Of a stretch of DNA of 64,000 nt, positions 8,456-17,176 are shown one piece after another. Both the position numbers and the translations under genes were made by a program. Every line of letters begins with the position of its first letter. Position 1 is the stretch's first letter. The notes beneath the pieces are model-generated. The model saw only the letters and a program-made list of their open reading frames with translations, had not been told where the DNA came from and searched no databases. The DNA comes from Citricoccus muralis (GTDB lineage: Bacteria; Actinomycetota; Actinomycetes; Actinomycetales; Micrococcaceae): contig NZ_CP121252.1 of assembly GCF_029637705.1 (NCBI RefSeq), positions 620,001 through 684,000 of the forward strand. The letters run 5' to 3'.

Positions 8456-9685
8456 ATGTCTCAGGTCGCGGAAGTTCAGCAAGCGGGGGAGCTGTCGCAG
8501 GCTTCAGGTTCCGTCATTCCCACGGTGGTTGCGCCCAGCAGCGCAGGTGCACTGTTCCAATTGCTGCGCGACGGGCGCCCTCGCACCCGTGCCGATCTGG
8601 CCGCCGCCACCGGGTTCGCCCGCTCCACCATTGCCGCCCGGGTGGAGGAGCTGCTGGGTATTGGTTTAATCGCACCGACGGGCCCGTCCTCGTCCACCGG
8701 AGGGCGCCCACCGGCCACCTTCGCGTTCAATCCCGAAACCCGTTCCGTACTCGCAGTCGACGTCGGCGTCACTCATGCCCGGGTCGCCGTGACCGACCTG
8801 AACGGACGGATCCTGGTGCAACATGAGCAGGAACTCGACATCACCTCCGGCCCAGAAAACGTGTTGGACGCCGTCGCAGAGACCGCAGAAGGACTGCTCG
8901 CCTCGGTCGGTCGGGAGATCGGAGAGCTGCTGGGTGTCGGTGTGGGCGTTCCAGGCCCGGTGGAGTTCGATACCGGTCGACCGACATCGCCGCCGATCAT
9001 GCCCGGCTGGGACGGCTTCGACATTCCTGGCTATCTGCGACAGCGGTTCCCCGTGCCGATTCTGGTCGATAACGACGTCAACGTCATGGCCCTGGGCGAA
9101 CACGCGGCGGTACACCCGGACGTGGCGAACATGATGTTCGTCAAAGTCGCCACCGGTGTCGGGTCCGGACTCATCAGCGGCGGACTATTACAACGTGGAG
9201 CCCAAGGTGCCGCAGGCGACCTCGGGCATATCGCGGTTCCCGACGGCGATGAGAGCCTCTGCCGGTGCGGTAATGTCGGCTGTTTGGAAGCGGCCGCCTC
9301 CGGGCCGGCAATCGCCCGGAAACTGCGGGATCAGGGATTCGACCAGTTGGGTCACGCCGAGTTGCTGGACCTGGTCGCCGAAGGCGAGCCGAAGGCCCTG
9401 CAGGCGGTGCGGCATGCCGGTCGGCAGATCGGGTCCGTGCTGGCCGGGTGTGTGAATCTGCTCAACCCCTCGGTCATTGTGATCGGCGGAAGTATGGCGC
9501 TGGCGGGGGATCAGTTGCTCGCCGGAATTCGGGAGAAGATCTACTCGCGTTCTCTGCCACTGGCCACCCAGCATCTGCGGATCGTCGGGTCGTCCACGCA
9601 CGGGCGTGCTGGTGTCTTGGGTGCTTCCGCGCTGGTGACCCAGCAGATGCTGGCCGCTGAGCGGATCAACGCCCTGGTGAGCTGA
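8456..9685 (+). CDS. ROK family transcriptional regulator
   Basis: 409-residue repressor-type ROK protein. An N-terminal winged helix (SAGALFQLLRDGRPRTRADL then ARSTIAARVEELL) is followed by the ROK sugar-kinase-like fold with the zinc motif CRCGNVGCLE near residue 263 and the glycine-rich phosphate loop. It is divergent from the sugar ABC operon, 108 bases apart, so it very likely senses the transported sugar or its phosphate and controls that operon. ATG 8456 puts the helix-turn-helix at the expected distance from the N terminus. An upstream ATG at 8369 with a G-rich ribosome site is possible but would add non-conserved sequence. Confidence 0.9.
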   Translation: MSQVAEVQQAGELSQASGSVIPTVVAPSSAGALFQLLRDGRPRTRADLAAATGFARSTIAARVEELLGIGLIAPTGPSSSTGGRPPATFAFNPETRSVLAVDVGVTHARVAVTDLNGRILVQHEQELDITSGPENVLDAVAETAEGLLASVGREIGELLGVGVGVPGPVEFDTGRPTSPPIMPGWDGFDIPGYLRQRFPVPILVDNDVNVMALGEHAAVHPDVANMMFVKVATGVGSGLISGGLLQRGAQGAAGDLGHIAVPDGDESLCRCGNVGCLEAAASGPAIARKLRDQGFDQLGHAELLDLVAEGEPKALQAVRHAGRQIGSVLAGCVNLLNPSVIVIGGSMALAGDQLLAGIREKIYSRSLPLATQHLRIVGSSTHGRAGVLGASALVTQQMLAAERINALVS

Positions 9686-9721
9686 CGCCGGTGAGATGTG
9701 CGTCTCTTCCGGCCCAGAGTT

Positions 9722-9750
9722 TTGGTGTCGGTCTTCATCTCCGCTATGCT
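9722..9750 (+). promoter_or_regulatory. Candidate promoter of tRNA-Ser
   Basis: TTGGTG (9722-9727) and TATGCT (9745-9750) are separated by 17 bases and resemble -35 and -10 boxes of the housekeeping sigma factor. Transcription would start about 45 bases before the tRNA. Confidence 0.5.
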
Positions 9751-9800
9751 GGTATCTGCTCTTGATGCGTTTCCTTGATGAGGCGCTGCAAGGGCGCCAA

Positions 9801-9885
9801 GGAGGATTCGCCTAGCGGCCTATGGCGCACGCCTGGAACGCGTGTTGGGTTCACGCCCTCAGGGGTTCAAATCCCCTATCCTCCG
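9801..9885 (+). tRNA. tRNA-Ser (anticodon GGA)
   Basis: Acceptor arms GGAGGAT (9801-9807) and ATCCTCC (9878-9884) pair fully. The anticodon stem CACGC/GCGTG holds the loop CTGGAAC, giving anticodon GGA, which reads UCC and UCU serine codons. The long variable arm and the T arm AGGGG-TTCAAAT-CCCCT complete a class II tRNA. CCA is not encoded. A strong terminator follows at once. Confidence 0.96.
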
Positions 9886-9890
9886 CCCTT

Positions 9891-9940
9891 GTGAGGCCCG
9901 GAATTCCGCCTATGTGCGGATCCGGGCCTCACGCTTTTCC
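9891..9940 (+). terminator. Intrinsic terminator after tRNA-Ser
   Basis: Arms GTGAGGCCCGGA (9891-9902) and TCCGGGCCTCAC (9921-9932) form a 12-bp perfect stem, followed by GCTTTTCC. Confidence 0.85.
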
Positions 9941-10169
9941 GCTTGCGAGCGTTGACGTGCCAAGCGGCAAAAAGATCCCCTTCGCTCTGCCCTTGTTCGG
10001 CGAGCCATCTACACACTGATTCAGTCATCACCGGTGCGAAAATTTGTCACGCAGTGGACGGGCACCTTGAAACGTGCAGGAATGTTGCGCAGCTCTTTCC
10101 TTCTGAAGCGGAATCAACTGTACTGGTGTGACGGGCGACACTCGACCGCCCTTGTCGAAAGGCGTAGCC

Positions 10170-10712
10170 ATGAGCCGCACTGTGACCGCCCACCTCTTTC
10201 ACTCACTCAATGGAGTAGTCGAGAGTCCCCATCTCTGGCAGTTCGATTCCTTCGGTGACGACGAAGGGACGATGATGTCGGAGATGATCTCTCCGGTCAC
10301 CGATGTGGTGATCGGCCGCCAGCTCTGGCAGGAGTGGGCGAAATACTGGCCCACGGCTGAGGATCCGTTTGGTGCGTGGATCAATCCGGTGCGTAAGCAT
10401 GTCGTCTCGTCGACGCTTTCCCAAGATCTCCCCTGGAATAGCGTGCTCGTCGACGGTGACCCAGAAGACTATCTGCGCAAACTGCGGGCACGGGGAGAAG
10501 GTGGGATCTCTGTAATCGGAGGGATCACTACTGTGCGCTCGATGTTTCTTGCCGGCCTGATCGACGAACTGACTCTGACCACGCACCCAGTGGTAGTCCC
10601 TGAAGGTCGTCGACTCTTCGATGAATCGGTGCCGCTGACTCGATTGCGTCTGATGAGGGCAACGGCGACAGCGGCTGGCAACGCGGTGCTCACTTACGCC
10701 CTGCGGGACTGA
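10170..10712 (+). CDS. Dihydrofolate reductase-like / RibD C-terminal domain protein
   Basis: 180-residue stand-alone RibD_C fold (NADPH-dependent reductase related to dihydrofolate reductase). It shows the opening TVTAHLFHSLNGVVESP, the segment DVVIGRQLWQEW, the nucleotide-binding GGISVIGGITTVRSML-like stretch (here ending SMFLAGLIDEL) and TTHPVVVPEGRRLF. Such small proteins are common in actinobacteria and their substrates are mostly unknown; folate or flavin pathway roles are not implied. ATG 10170 has GAAAGG upstream and is preferred to 10128. Isolated gene. Confidence 0.85.
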   Translation: MSRTVTAHLFHSLNGVVESPHLWQFDSFGDDEGTMMSEMISPVTDVVIGRQLWQEWAKYWPTAEDPFGAWINPVRKHVVSSTLSQDLPWNSVLVDGDPEDYLRKLRARGEGGISVIGGITTVRSMFLAGLIDELTLTTHPVVVPEGRRLFDESVPLTRLRLMRATATAAGNAVLTYALRD

Positions 10713-11212
10713 GGACGGAGAAGTCAGCTAGAAAACGATTATCTGGCGGCAGAAATGCAGAGAACAATTCCAGGCAGCATGTTGGCCCCCGCTTGTGATT
10801 TCGCTGTGAGTGAACGTTTGAGTGCCATGCGTCGCGAGTCAAGAATCGTCGACTCTGAGCAAATATCCAGGTTTCTAGAAGCTCGTTCGCAGACACAAGC
10901 AGGCTGCTTGATCCGCGAGAAACTGCGGGATGTGAGCACGGTGTGGTTGATGGAGGGCGAGGGGCGCTACTTAAATTATGCATTCCTTCTAGAAATCATC
11001 GTGAAAAGTTGTTTATTCGCCTTATGTAACAGTGAGATAAAGATATTCTCACATCAGATCTGAAAAACATGAAATGTCTTGCTAGTGTTGAAAGGTACTT
11101 CTCGTTTGGTCTCATCGCACGTGGAGCGACTCGTTGTGGTCGCATCGCCGCACAGAACGAGGTGGGTGCGTCAACGTCTAGTACCGAGTAGAGCCGAAGA
11201 GAGGAGCAGAGG
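10713..11212. other. 500-base intergenic stretch with the leader of the betaine transporter operon
   Basis: No convincing gene. An open frame at 10755-11063 (plus, 102 codons) lacks a ribosome site and any recognisable motif. The stretch 10970-11090 is visibly AT-rich compared with its flanks and probably contains the promoter of the operon at 11213. Two hairpins can be drawn: GTGAGA/TCTCAC (11032-11052), and CTCGTT-GTG pairing with CAC-AG-AACGAG (11130-11161). No known riboswitch class is recognised. Confidence 0.5.
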
Positions 11213-12406
11213 ATGACTCAACCACAGGCCGAGGGAGCCGCGTCGAGCACCGCTGAACCGGTGGTCCGGGTGCGCAACGTCTTCAAAATTTTCGGCAAGC
11301 GTCCCAAAGAAATCTTGCGTAGGATCAAAGCCGGAGAACCACGAGAGAACCTTAAGGATCTGGGGACCGCAGCCGTCATCGATGCGTCGTTCGAGGTCAT
11401 GCCGGGAGAGATCTTCGTCGTCATGGGGTTGTCCGGTTCGGGTAAGTCCACCCTGATTCGAACCTTGAACGCATTACAGCCCGCCACCGACGGAACCGTC
11501 GAAGTCATGGGCAAGGATCTAGGCAAGCTCTCCAAGAAGCAGCTGCGCGAGCTGCGTTCCGCGCACATGTCGATGGTGTTCCAGCACTTCGCACTGCTAC
11601 CGCACCGCACCGTCCTCGATAATGCAGCTTATGGTCTGGAGATCAAAGGCCAGGGCAAAGCCGAACGGGAAAAAACCGCACGTGACGTCTTGGCTCGTGT
11701 TGGTCTCGAAGGCTGGGATAACAACTACCCCGGTGAACTCTCCGGCGGCATGCAACAGCGTGTGGGCCTAGCCCGCGCGCTGGCGTCCGGCAATGACATC
11801 CTGTTGATGGACGAGGCCTTCTCTGCTCTAGACCCGCTGATTCGGCGCGAGATGCAGCATGAGCTGGTCACCCTGCAGAAGGAACTGGGACGCACCATCA
11901 TCTTTATCACCCACGATCTGAATGAGGCGATGTTCCTCGGAGACCGCATCGCGGTGATGAAGGACGGCCGCATCGCTCAGATCGGCACTCCCGAAGATAT
12001 TCTGGCCCACCCTGCTGACGACTATGTCGCCTCATTCACCGCCGATGTCGATCGTGGGCGCGTGCTCACGGCCGAATCCGTGATGATTCCGGCTCAGGAG
12101 CTCTCCGAATCAGAACAGCGTGAGTACTCCTCAGCGCGTATCGCCTCGGTTCTGCCCGGCGCCACCCTGCAGGAGATCGTCCCCATTGCCGTTGAAGCAG
12201 ACGGTCCGGTTGCGGTCGAGGGTGAGCAAGGCGGCAAGAAAGTACGTATTGGCTATGTCAAGGTGTCACAGCTGCTCGAAGCGATGGCCCCGCATGAGTC
12301 AATCACCGCAGCTGAGCACGAGCCAACCCTGCAAACCCGTCCTGAACCTCCGGAGTCTGCACCCGTGTCAGATGTGACCATTGCTGAGGAAGGGGGCCAG
12401 CGATGA
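11213..12406 (+). CDS. Glycine betaine/proline-type ABC transporter ATP-binding protein
   Basis: 397-residue ATPase of the OpuA/ProU quaternary-amine importer family, used to take up compatible solutes under osmotic stress. It has Walker A MGLSGSGKST near residue 70, signature LSGGMQQRVGLARALAS and Walker B ILLMDEAFSALD. The motif FKIFGKRP at the N terminus is characteristic of ProV/OpuAA. A C-terminal extension of about 120 residues sits where CBS domains occur in OpuAA and looks shortened or divergent. ATGA overlap with the permease gene. Confidence 0.92.
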   Translation: MTQPQAEGAASSTAEPVVRVRNVFKIFGKRPKEILRRIKAGEPRENLKDLGTAAVIDASFEVMPGEIFVVMGLSGSGKSTLIRTLNALQPATDGTVEVMGKDLGKLSKKQLRELRSAHMSMVFQHFALLPHRTVLDNAAYGLEIKGQGKAEREKTARDVLARVGLEGWDNNYPGELSGGMQQRVGLARALASGNDILLMDEAFSALDPLIRREMQHELVTLQKELGRTIIFITHDLNEAMFLGDRIAVMKDGRIAQIGTPEDILAHPADDYVASFTADVDRGRVLTAESVMIPAQELSESEQREYSSARIASVLPGATLQEIVPIAVEADGPVAVEGEQGGKKVRIGYVKVSQLLEAMAPHESITAAEHEPTLQTRPEPPESAPVSDVTIAEEGGQR

Positions 12407-13236
12407 ACGACTTCCGCATTCCTTTCGGCGATTGGGTGGAAGTAGGCCTGTCATGGATGCTGGATGTGTTCTCCGGGGTTTTCTCGGTGATCCGTTCCGG
12501 CATGCTCAGCGCCAACGACTCTTTGGTGTGGTTGCTGACCACACCGCCGTGGTGGGTCATTGTGATCGTGCTGTCCGGTTTGGGCTGGTGGATCAAATCC
12601 TGGAAGCTCGCGCTCGGTACCGTCATCGGTCTGGTGATCATCCAAGGCGTGGACCAATGGGACAACGCCATGCAGACCCTTGGACTCGTCGTAGTGGCGA
12701 CGCTCATTGCGGCGCTGCTCGCTATCCCGCTCGGTATCCTCGCTGCTAGTTCTCATACTGCTTCCAACATCCTGCGTCCGGTTCTGGACTTCATGCAGAC
12801 TATGCCACCGATGGTGTACCTCATACCGGCGCTGGTGATTTTCCGCGTGGGCGTGGTCCCCGGCATGGTGGCCACCATCATCTTCGCCATGGTTCCGGGC
12901 GTTCGCTTCACCGAGTTGGGTATCCGCGGCGTGGACCGTGAAGTAGTTGAGGCGGGCGAGGCCTTCGGCGCCAGCCGTGGACGTATTCTGCGCCAGATCC
13001 AACTGCCACTGGCTATGCCAACGATCATGGCCGGTATCAACCAGGTCATCATGCTTTCGCTGTCCATGGTGGTCATCGCCGGCATGGTCGGTGCGGGCGC
13101 CCTCGGCGGCCAGGTGGTGGCTTCACTGAACCGTATCGACGCTGGCCTCGGATTCGAAGCAGGCATTTCTGTGGTGATTCTGGCCATGTACCTCGACCGG
13201 ATCACCTCCCCGAAGAAAAAGGCGAACCAACGCTAA
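12403..13236 (+). CDS. Glycine betaine/proline-type ABC transporter permease
   Basis: 277-residue membrane subunit of the same importer. After an amphipathic N terminus there are several helices and the EAA loop EVVEAGEAFGASRGRILRQI near residue 185, which docks on the ATPase. FMQTMPPMVYLIPALVIF is typical of ProW/OpuAB. Its start overlaps the ATPase stop by four bases. The binding protein follows 61 bases later. Confidence 0.93.
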   Translation: MNDFRIPFGDWVEVGLSWMLDVFSGVFSVIRSGMLSANDSLVWLLTTPPWWVIVIVLSGLGWWIKSWKLALGTVIGLVIIQGVDQWDNAMQTLGLVVVATLIAALLAIPLGILAASSHTASNILRPVLDFMQTMPPMVYLIPALVIFRVGVVPGMVATIIFAMVPGVRFTELGIRGVDREVVEAGEAFGASRGRILRQIQLPLAMPTIMAGINQVIMLSLSMVVIAGMVGAGALGGQVVASLNRIDAGLGFEAGISVVILAMYLDRITSPKKKANQR

Positions 13237-13297
13237 CCTGTGCCCCGCACCGGCTAGACAACCGAATATTCACTCAACCAAGGGAAGGGAAGACATC

Positions 13298-14203
13298 ATG
13301 ACCAAAAAGTCGACCATCTGGAAATCCATCGCCGCGCTCTCCGTGGCAGGGCTGACCCTGACGGCATGTGGTGACGACGCCGGCAACGGCGACAACGGTG
13401 AAGCCTCAGGCGAAGGTGGAGAAATCACCATCGCCGTCTTCAACGGCTGGGAAGAAGGCATCGCCGCATCGGAGCTGTGGAAGTACGTGCTCGAGGAAAA
13501 CGGGTACACCGTCAACCTTGAGTACGCCGACCCGGCTCCGGTCTTCTCCGGCCTGTCGACCGGCGACTACGACGCCACGCTCGACGTGTGGCTACCCACC
13601 ACCCACGCGGACTACGTTGACGAGTTCGGCGCAGACCTGGAGGAGCTGGGTACCTGGAACGAGGAAGCCACTCTGCACCTGGCGGTGAACGAAGATGCTC
13701 CTATCGATTCCTTGGACGAGCTGGCAGACCACGCTGACGAGTTCGGCAACCAGATTGTGGGTATTGATCCGGGTGCGGGTCTGGTTCAGATCACCGAGTC
13801 CGAGGTCATCCCGACCTACGGCTTGGAGGGTATGGACTTCACCACCTCGTCGACGCCAGCGATGCTGCAGGAGCTCTCCACGGCAACGGAGAACGGTGAA
13901 AACATCGTCGTCACCCTGTGGCGTCCGCACTGGGCTTACGAGGGCTTCCCGATCAAGGATCTCGAGGACCCGGAGGGTGCCTTCGGTGACGGGGAAACCA
14001 TCAGCACCTACGGCCGCGAGGGCTTTACCGAGGAGTTCCCTGAGGTGGCCGAATGGTTCCAGAACTTCGAAATGGATGCCGACACCTTGCACACCCTCGA
14101 GAACGTGATGTTCAACGAGAACCAGGATGTCTCGGACTACTCTCCGATTATTGAGGAGTGGGTCGCCGAGAACCAGGAGTACGTGGACGGCATGACCAGC
14201 TGA
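13298..14203 (+). CDS. Glycine betaine-type ABC transporter substrate-binding lipoprotein
   Basis: 301-residue OpuAC-like binding protein. Signal peptide with the lipobox LTAC (Cys about residue 25), an acidic linker, then IAVFNGWEEGIAASELWKYV and DATLDVWLPTTHADYV. These and WRPHWAYEGF supply the tryptophans and tyrosines that typically cage the quaternary amine. SD AAGGGAAGG precedes the ATG. Third gene of the transporter operon; a strong terminator follows. Confidence 0.93.
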   Translation: MTKKSTIWKSIAALSVAGLTLTACGDDAGNGDNGEASGEGGEITIAVFNGWEEGIAASELWKYVLEENGYTVNLEYADPAPVFSGLSTGDYDATLDVWLPTTHADYVDEFGADLEELGTWNEEATLHLAVNEDAPIDSLDELADHADEFGNQIVGIDPGAGLVQITESEVIPTYGLEGMDFTTSSTPAMLQELSTATENGENIVVTLWRPHWAYEGFPIKDLEDPEGAFGDGETISTYGREGFTEEFPEVAEWFQNFEMDADTLHTLENVMFNENQDVSDYSPIIEEWVAENQEYVDGMTS

Positions 14204-14235
14204 CACCTCGAATGCCGGACCTGATTCGGTGATCT

Positions 14236-14290
14236 GCTGCCCGGGTGCGACACCAGAAATTCTGGGGTTGCACCCGGGCAGCACTGTTTC
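14236..14290 (+). terminator. Intrinsic terminator of the betaine transporter operon
   Basis: Long stem GCTGCCCGGGTGC...GCACCCGGGCAGC extended by CCAGAA/TTCTGG, followed by ACTGTTTC. Confidence 0.85.
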
Positions 14291-14338
14291 TGACGCCGAC
14301 TATGATGGAACCACCCGATTTACTGGCTCAGGAGCCTC

Positions 14339-15358
14339 ATGACTTCGTCTTCGCGCACGCCCACCATCAAGGACGTCGCGGCCCGTGCCGCCGTGTCCGC
14401 CTCCACGGTCTCGCGGGCCTTCTCTCGCCCTGACATGGTGGCGGAAGCCGCGTATCAGCGCGTGATGAAGGCGGCAGAAGAACTCGGATATCAACCCAAC
14501 CCGCTGGCCCGTTCGCTGGCGCTGCGCCGCACCGGCAACGTTGGACTAATCCTGCCGGATATCGCCAACCCCTACTTCACCCCGCTGGTAAAGCAAGTGC
14601 AACGCCGCACCCGTGCCCTAGGGCGCTCGCTGCTGGTGGCCGACACCGACCAGTCGGATGTGGTGGAGAACGAACTAGCTGAAGCCCTGATCCCGCAGGT
14701 GGACGGGCTGATTATGGCATCGCCTCGATCACATCCCGAAGCGTTGCGTGGTTTCGCGGCTCGCGTGCCGACGGTCGTCGTCGGTTTTCCCGTGGAGGGG
14801 GTGCGCTCGGTGATCCTGCGCACCCGCCCGCAGATGACCGAAACCTTGACCCGGCTGAAGCATCTGAACCACGATCAGGTGGCCTGGCTCCGTGGACCAC
14901 GAGAAGCAGCCGTGGCCGATGAACGTGACCGTTTCATGCGTTCGGCCGCCGAGGAACTGGGCATCAGCCTGCTCGAATGGGGGCCCATGCCTATCGCCCA
15001 GGAGTCCGGTGCTGCCGTGGTGGATGAGTTGCTGGAATCCGGGGCAACTGCGGCGGTGGCTTTCAACGACCAGATCGCTTTCGGCCTCGTCACGGAGCTA
15101 CGCCATCGGGGGCTGGGAGTACCCGGCGATGTGTCGGTGATCGGTATTGACGACTCGATTCTGTCCCGGCTATGCGTTCCGGCACTGACCACCATCCGGG
15201 TGCCGATCGCCAGCGGAGGCCTGGAGGCGCTGGAGGCACTGGACGCGGTGATGAACCTTCCGGAACGTCGTATCGCCTCCCTGCGCCCGGTGCATACGGT
15301 GATCTCCTCGGAGATCGTGGACCGGGCCACCGTGGCGGTGCGGAAGGTTCAGCGCTAG
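14339..15358 (+). CDS. LacI family transcriptional regulator
   Basis: 339 residues. The N-terminal LacI helix-turn-helix reads TIKDVAARAAVSASTVSRAF, with the hinge PNPLARSLALRRTG. A type I binding-protein-like effector domain follows (VGLILPDIANPYFTPLV, then FNDQIAFGLV and VIGIDDS near the C terminus). No sugar genes are adjacent: upstream is the betaine importer behind a terminator, downstream the convergent aceB. Its targets are therefore not evident from context. Confidence 0.92.
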   Translation: MTSSSRTPTIKDVAARAAVSASTVSRAFSRPDMVAEAAYQRVMKAAEELGYQPNPLARSLALRRTGNVGLILPDIANPYFTPLVKQVQRRTRALGRSLLVADTDQSDVVENELAEALIPQVDGLIMASPRSHPEALRGFAARVPTVVVGFPVEGVRSVILRTRPQMTETLTRLKHLNHDQVAWLRGPREAAVADERDRFMRSAAEELGISLLEWGPMPIAQESGAAVVDELLESGATAAVAFNDQIAFGLVTELRHRGLGVPGDVSVIGIDDSILSRLCVPALTTIRVPIASGGLEALEALDAVMNLPERRIASLRPVHTVISSEIVDRATVAVRKVQR

Positions 15359-15387
15359 TAATTCTTGACCTGCATCAGACGCAACAA

Positions 15388-15419
15388 CGCCCGCAGCAGT
15401 GGAGAATCTGCTGCGGGCG
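15388..15419. terminator. Bidirectional terminator between the LacI gene and aceB
   Basis: CGCCCGCAGCAG and CTGCTGCGGGCG form a 12-bp perfect stem with an 8-base loop between two convergent genes. No long T-run on either side. Confidence 0.75.
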
Positions 15420-15451
15420 TCGTCATCGCGGTGCGGCGATGAAGCGGGTGA

Positions 15452-17134
15452 TTAGCTGGCCGCGGCCACCATCTCAGCCCGTGCTCCGGCGGCGTCAGCG
15501 GCAGCTGACAGGTACCGGCGGTAGGCCGGAACGGTGAGGAACTCGGGGAACTCTTCGGCCAGGGCGGCCTCGACGAACAGTTCCTTGGCCTCATCGAGCA
15601 TGTCCGACTCCGTGCGCGGCAACTCAGCGAACGCCTCCTCGGTCAGCTGGCTGACCCACTCCCGGGTCACTGTCCGCTCGGATCCTTCCGAGGTGGTGGC
15701 GGTGGCACCAGCATGGATCCACTGCCACAGCTGCGACCGTGAAATCTCGGCGGTCGCGGCGTCCTCCATCAGGTTATGGATGGCGGCTGCGCCGTTACCC
15801 TGCAACCAGGAATCCAAGTAGCGGATGCCGACGTCGATGTTCATCCGGATGCCCGCTTCGGTGATCTCGCCTTCGGTGGCGCCCACATTGAGCAGCGCTG
15901 CCGCATCCGGGATCACGTCCTCGCGACGGCGGGTGCGGATCTGGTTGTTGTTCTCACCCAGCACCTTGTCAAACACCTCCATGGCCACGGGCACCAGGTC
16001 GGGGTGAGCCACCCACGAACCGTCGAAGCCATCCTGGGCCTCGCGGGTCTTGTCGGCGCGCACCTTCTCCAGTGCTGCCGCGTTGGCTTCCGGATCCCGA
16101 CGGTTCGGAATCTGAGCGGCCATGCCGCCGATGGCCGAGGCGCCGCGGCGGTGGCACGCGCGCACCAGCTGCTCGGTGTAGGCCCGCATCATCGGCTGGG
16201 TCATGGTGACCTGGGCACGATCAGGGAGCACATAGTCGGCTCCACGCTCACGGAACACCTTGATCAGCGAGAAGATGTAATCCCAGCGGCCGGCATTTAG
16301 CCCGGCTGCGTGGTTACGCAGCTGGTAGAGGATCTCCTCCATCTGGAAGGCCGCGGTGATCGTCTCGATCAGCACGGTGGCCCGGATGGTGCCCTGCGGA
16401 ATGTCGAGGTAATCCTGTGCGGCCACGAACACGCAGTTCCACCAGCGAGCCTCGAGGTTGTGCTCGAGCTTCGGAAGGTAGAAGTACGGGCCGCGTCCGC
16501 GACGGATCAGCTCTTCGGCGTTGTGGAACAGGTAGAGCCCGAAATCCATGAGTGATCCCGACATCGGCTCGCCGTCGACCAGGATGTGGTCTTCCTCGAG
16601 GTGCAGACCCCGGGGGCGAACGATGATGGTGGGCATATCCTCGAGCCGCTCGGCCTGCAGACGGTAGTCCTTGCCGGCGTCCGAGGTGAAGTCGATCTGC
16701 TGACGGATCGCGTCACGCAGGTTGACCTGCCCGGATACGGAATTCTCCCACGACGGCGTCGAGGAATCCTCGAAGTCCGCCAGCCAGCACCGTGCTCCGG
16801 AGTTCAGCGCGTTGATCGTCATCTTGCGATCCACCGGGCCGGTGATCTCGACTCGGCGATCCTTCAACCCCGGTGCCAGTGAGGCGACTCGCCAGGAGTC
16901 ATCCTCACGGATCTTGCGGGTCTCCGGAAGGAAGTCCGGAGTCAGCCCGGCGCTGATGGCCTGGCGCATCTGCTCACGAGCAGCGAGCAGCTCCAGACGA
17001 CGTGCGTTGAACTTGCGGTGCAGGAAGGCCAGGAACTCCAGGGCCTCCGCGGTGAGGACCTCGTCGCGACCGGGCACATAGTGGCCCTGCATGGTCACGT
17101 TGTTGATGGTCACTGACGTGTCGATGGGGTACAT
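15452..17134 (-). CDS. aceB: Malate synthase A
   Basis: 560-residue glyoxylate-shunt enzyme condensing glyoxylate with acetyl-CoA to malate. Motifs seen are WLADFEDSSTPSWEN near residue 140, IIVRPRGLHLEEDHI, the catalytic-region TVLIETITAAFQMEEILYQLR, DYIFSLIK, and DGSWVAHPDLV near residue 370. The length matches isoform A (about 530-560) rather than the 720-residue G form. GGAGAG precedes the ATG. It follows aceA by 42 bases, so both are likely co-transcribed for growth on acetate, fatty acids or other C2 sources. Confidence 0.96.
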   Translation of the reverse strand: MYPIDTSVTINNVTMQGHYVPGRDEVLTAEALEFLAFLHRKFNARRLELLAAREQMRQAISAGLTPDFLPETRKIREDDSWRVASLAPGLKDRRVEITGPVDRKMTINALNSGARCWLADFEDSSTPSWENSVSGQVNLRDAIRQQIDFTSDAGKDYRLQAERLEDMPTIIVRPRGLHLEEDHILVDGEPMSGSLMDFGLYLFHNAEELIRRGRGPYFYLPKLEHNLEARWWNCVFVAAQDYLDIPQGTIRATVLIETITAAFQMEEILYQLRNHAAGLNAGRWDYIFSLIKVFRERGADYVLPDRAQVTMTQPMMRAYTEQLVRACHRRGASAIGGMAAQIPNRRDPEANAAALEKVRADKTREAQDGFDGSWVAHPDLVPVAMEVFDKVLGENNNQIRTRRREDVIPDAAALLNVGATEGEITEAGIRMNIDVGIRYLDSWLQGNGAAAIHNLMEDAATAEISRSQLWQWIHAGATATTSEGSERTVTREWVSQLTEEAFAELPRTESDMLDEAKELFVEAALAEEFPEFLTVPAYRRYLSAAADAAGARAEMVAAAS

Positions 17135-17176
17135 GGTTCTCTCCGATCAGGAATTCATGACGTCGGTGTCATGTGC

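Noticed and set aside
9941-10169. Possible small gene between tRNA-Ser and the DHFR-like gene
   Set aside because: Short overlapping frames only, without ribosome sites or motifs.
10755-11063. 102-codon open frame upstream of the betaine transporter operon
   Set aside because: No ribosome site, no recognisable motif, and its 3' half lies in AT-rich sequence that looks like a promoter region.
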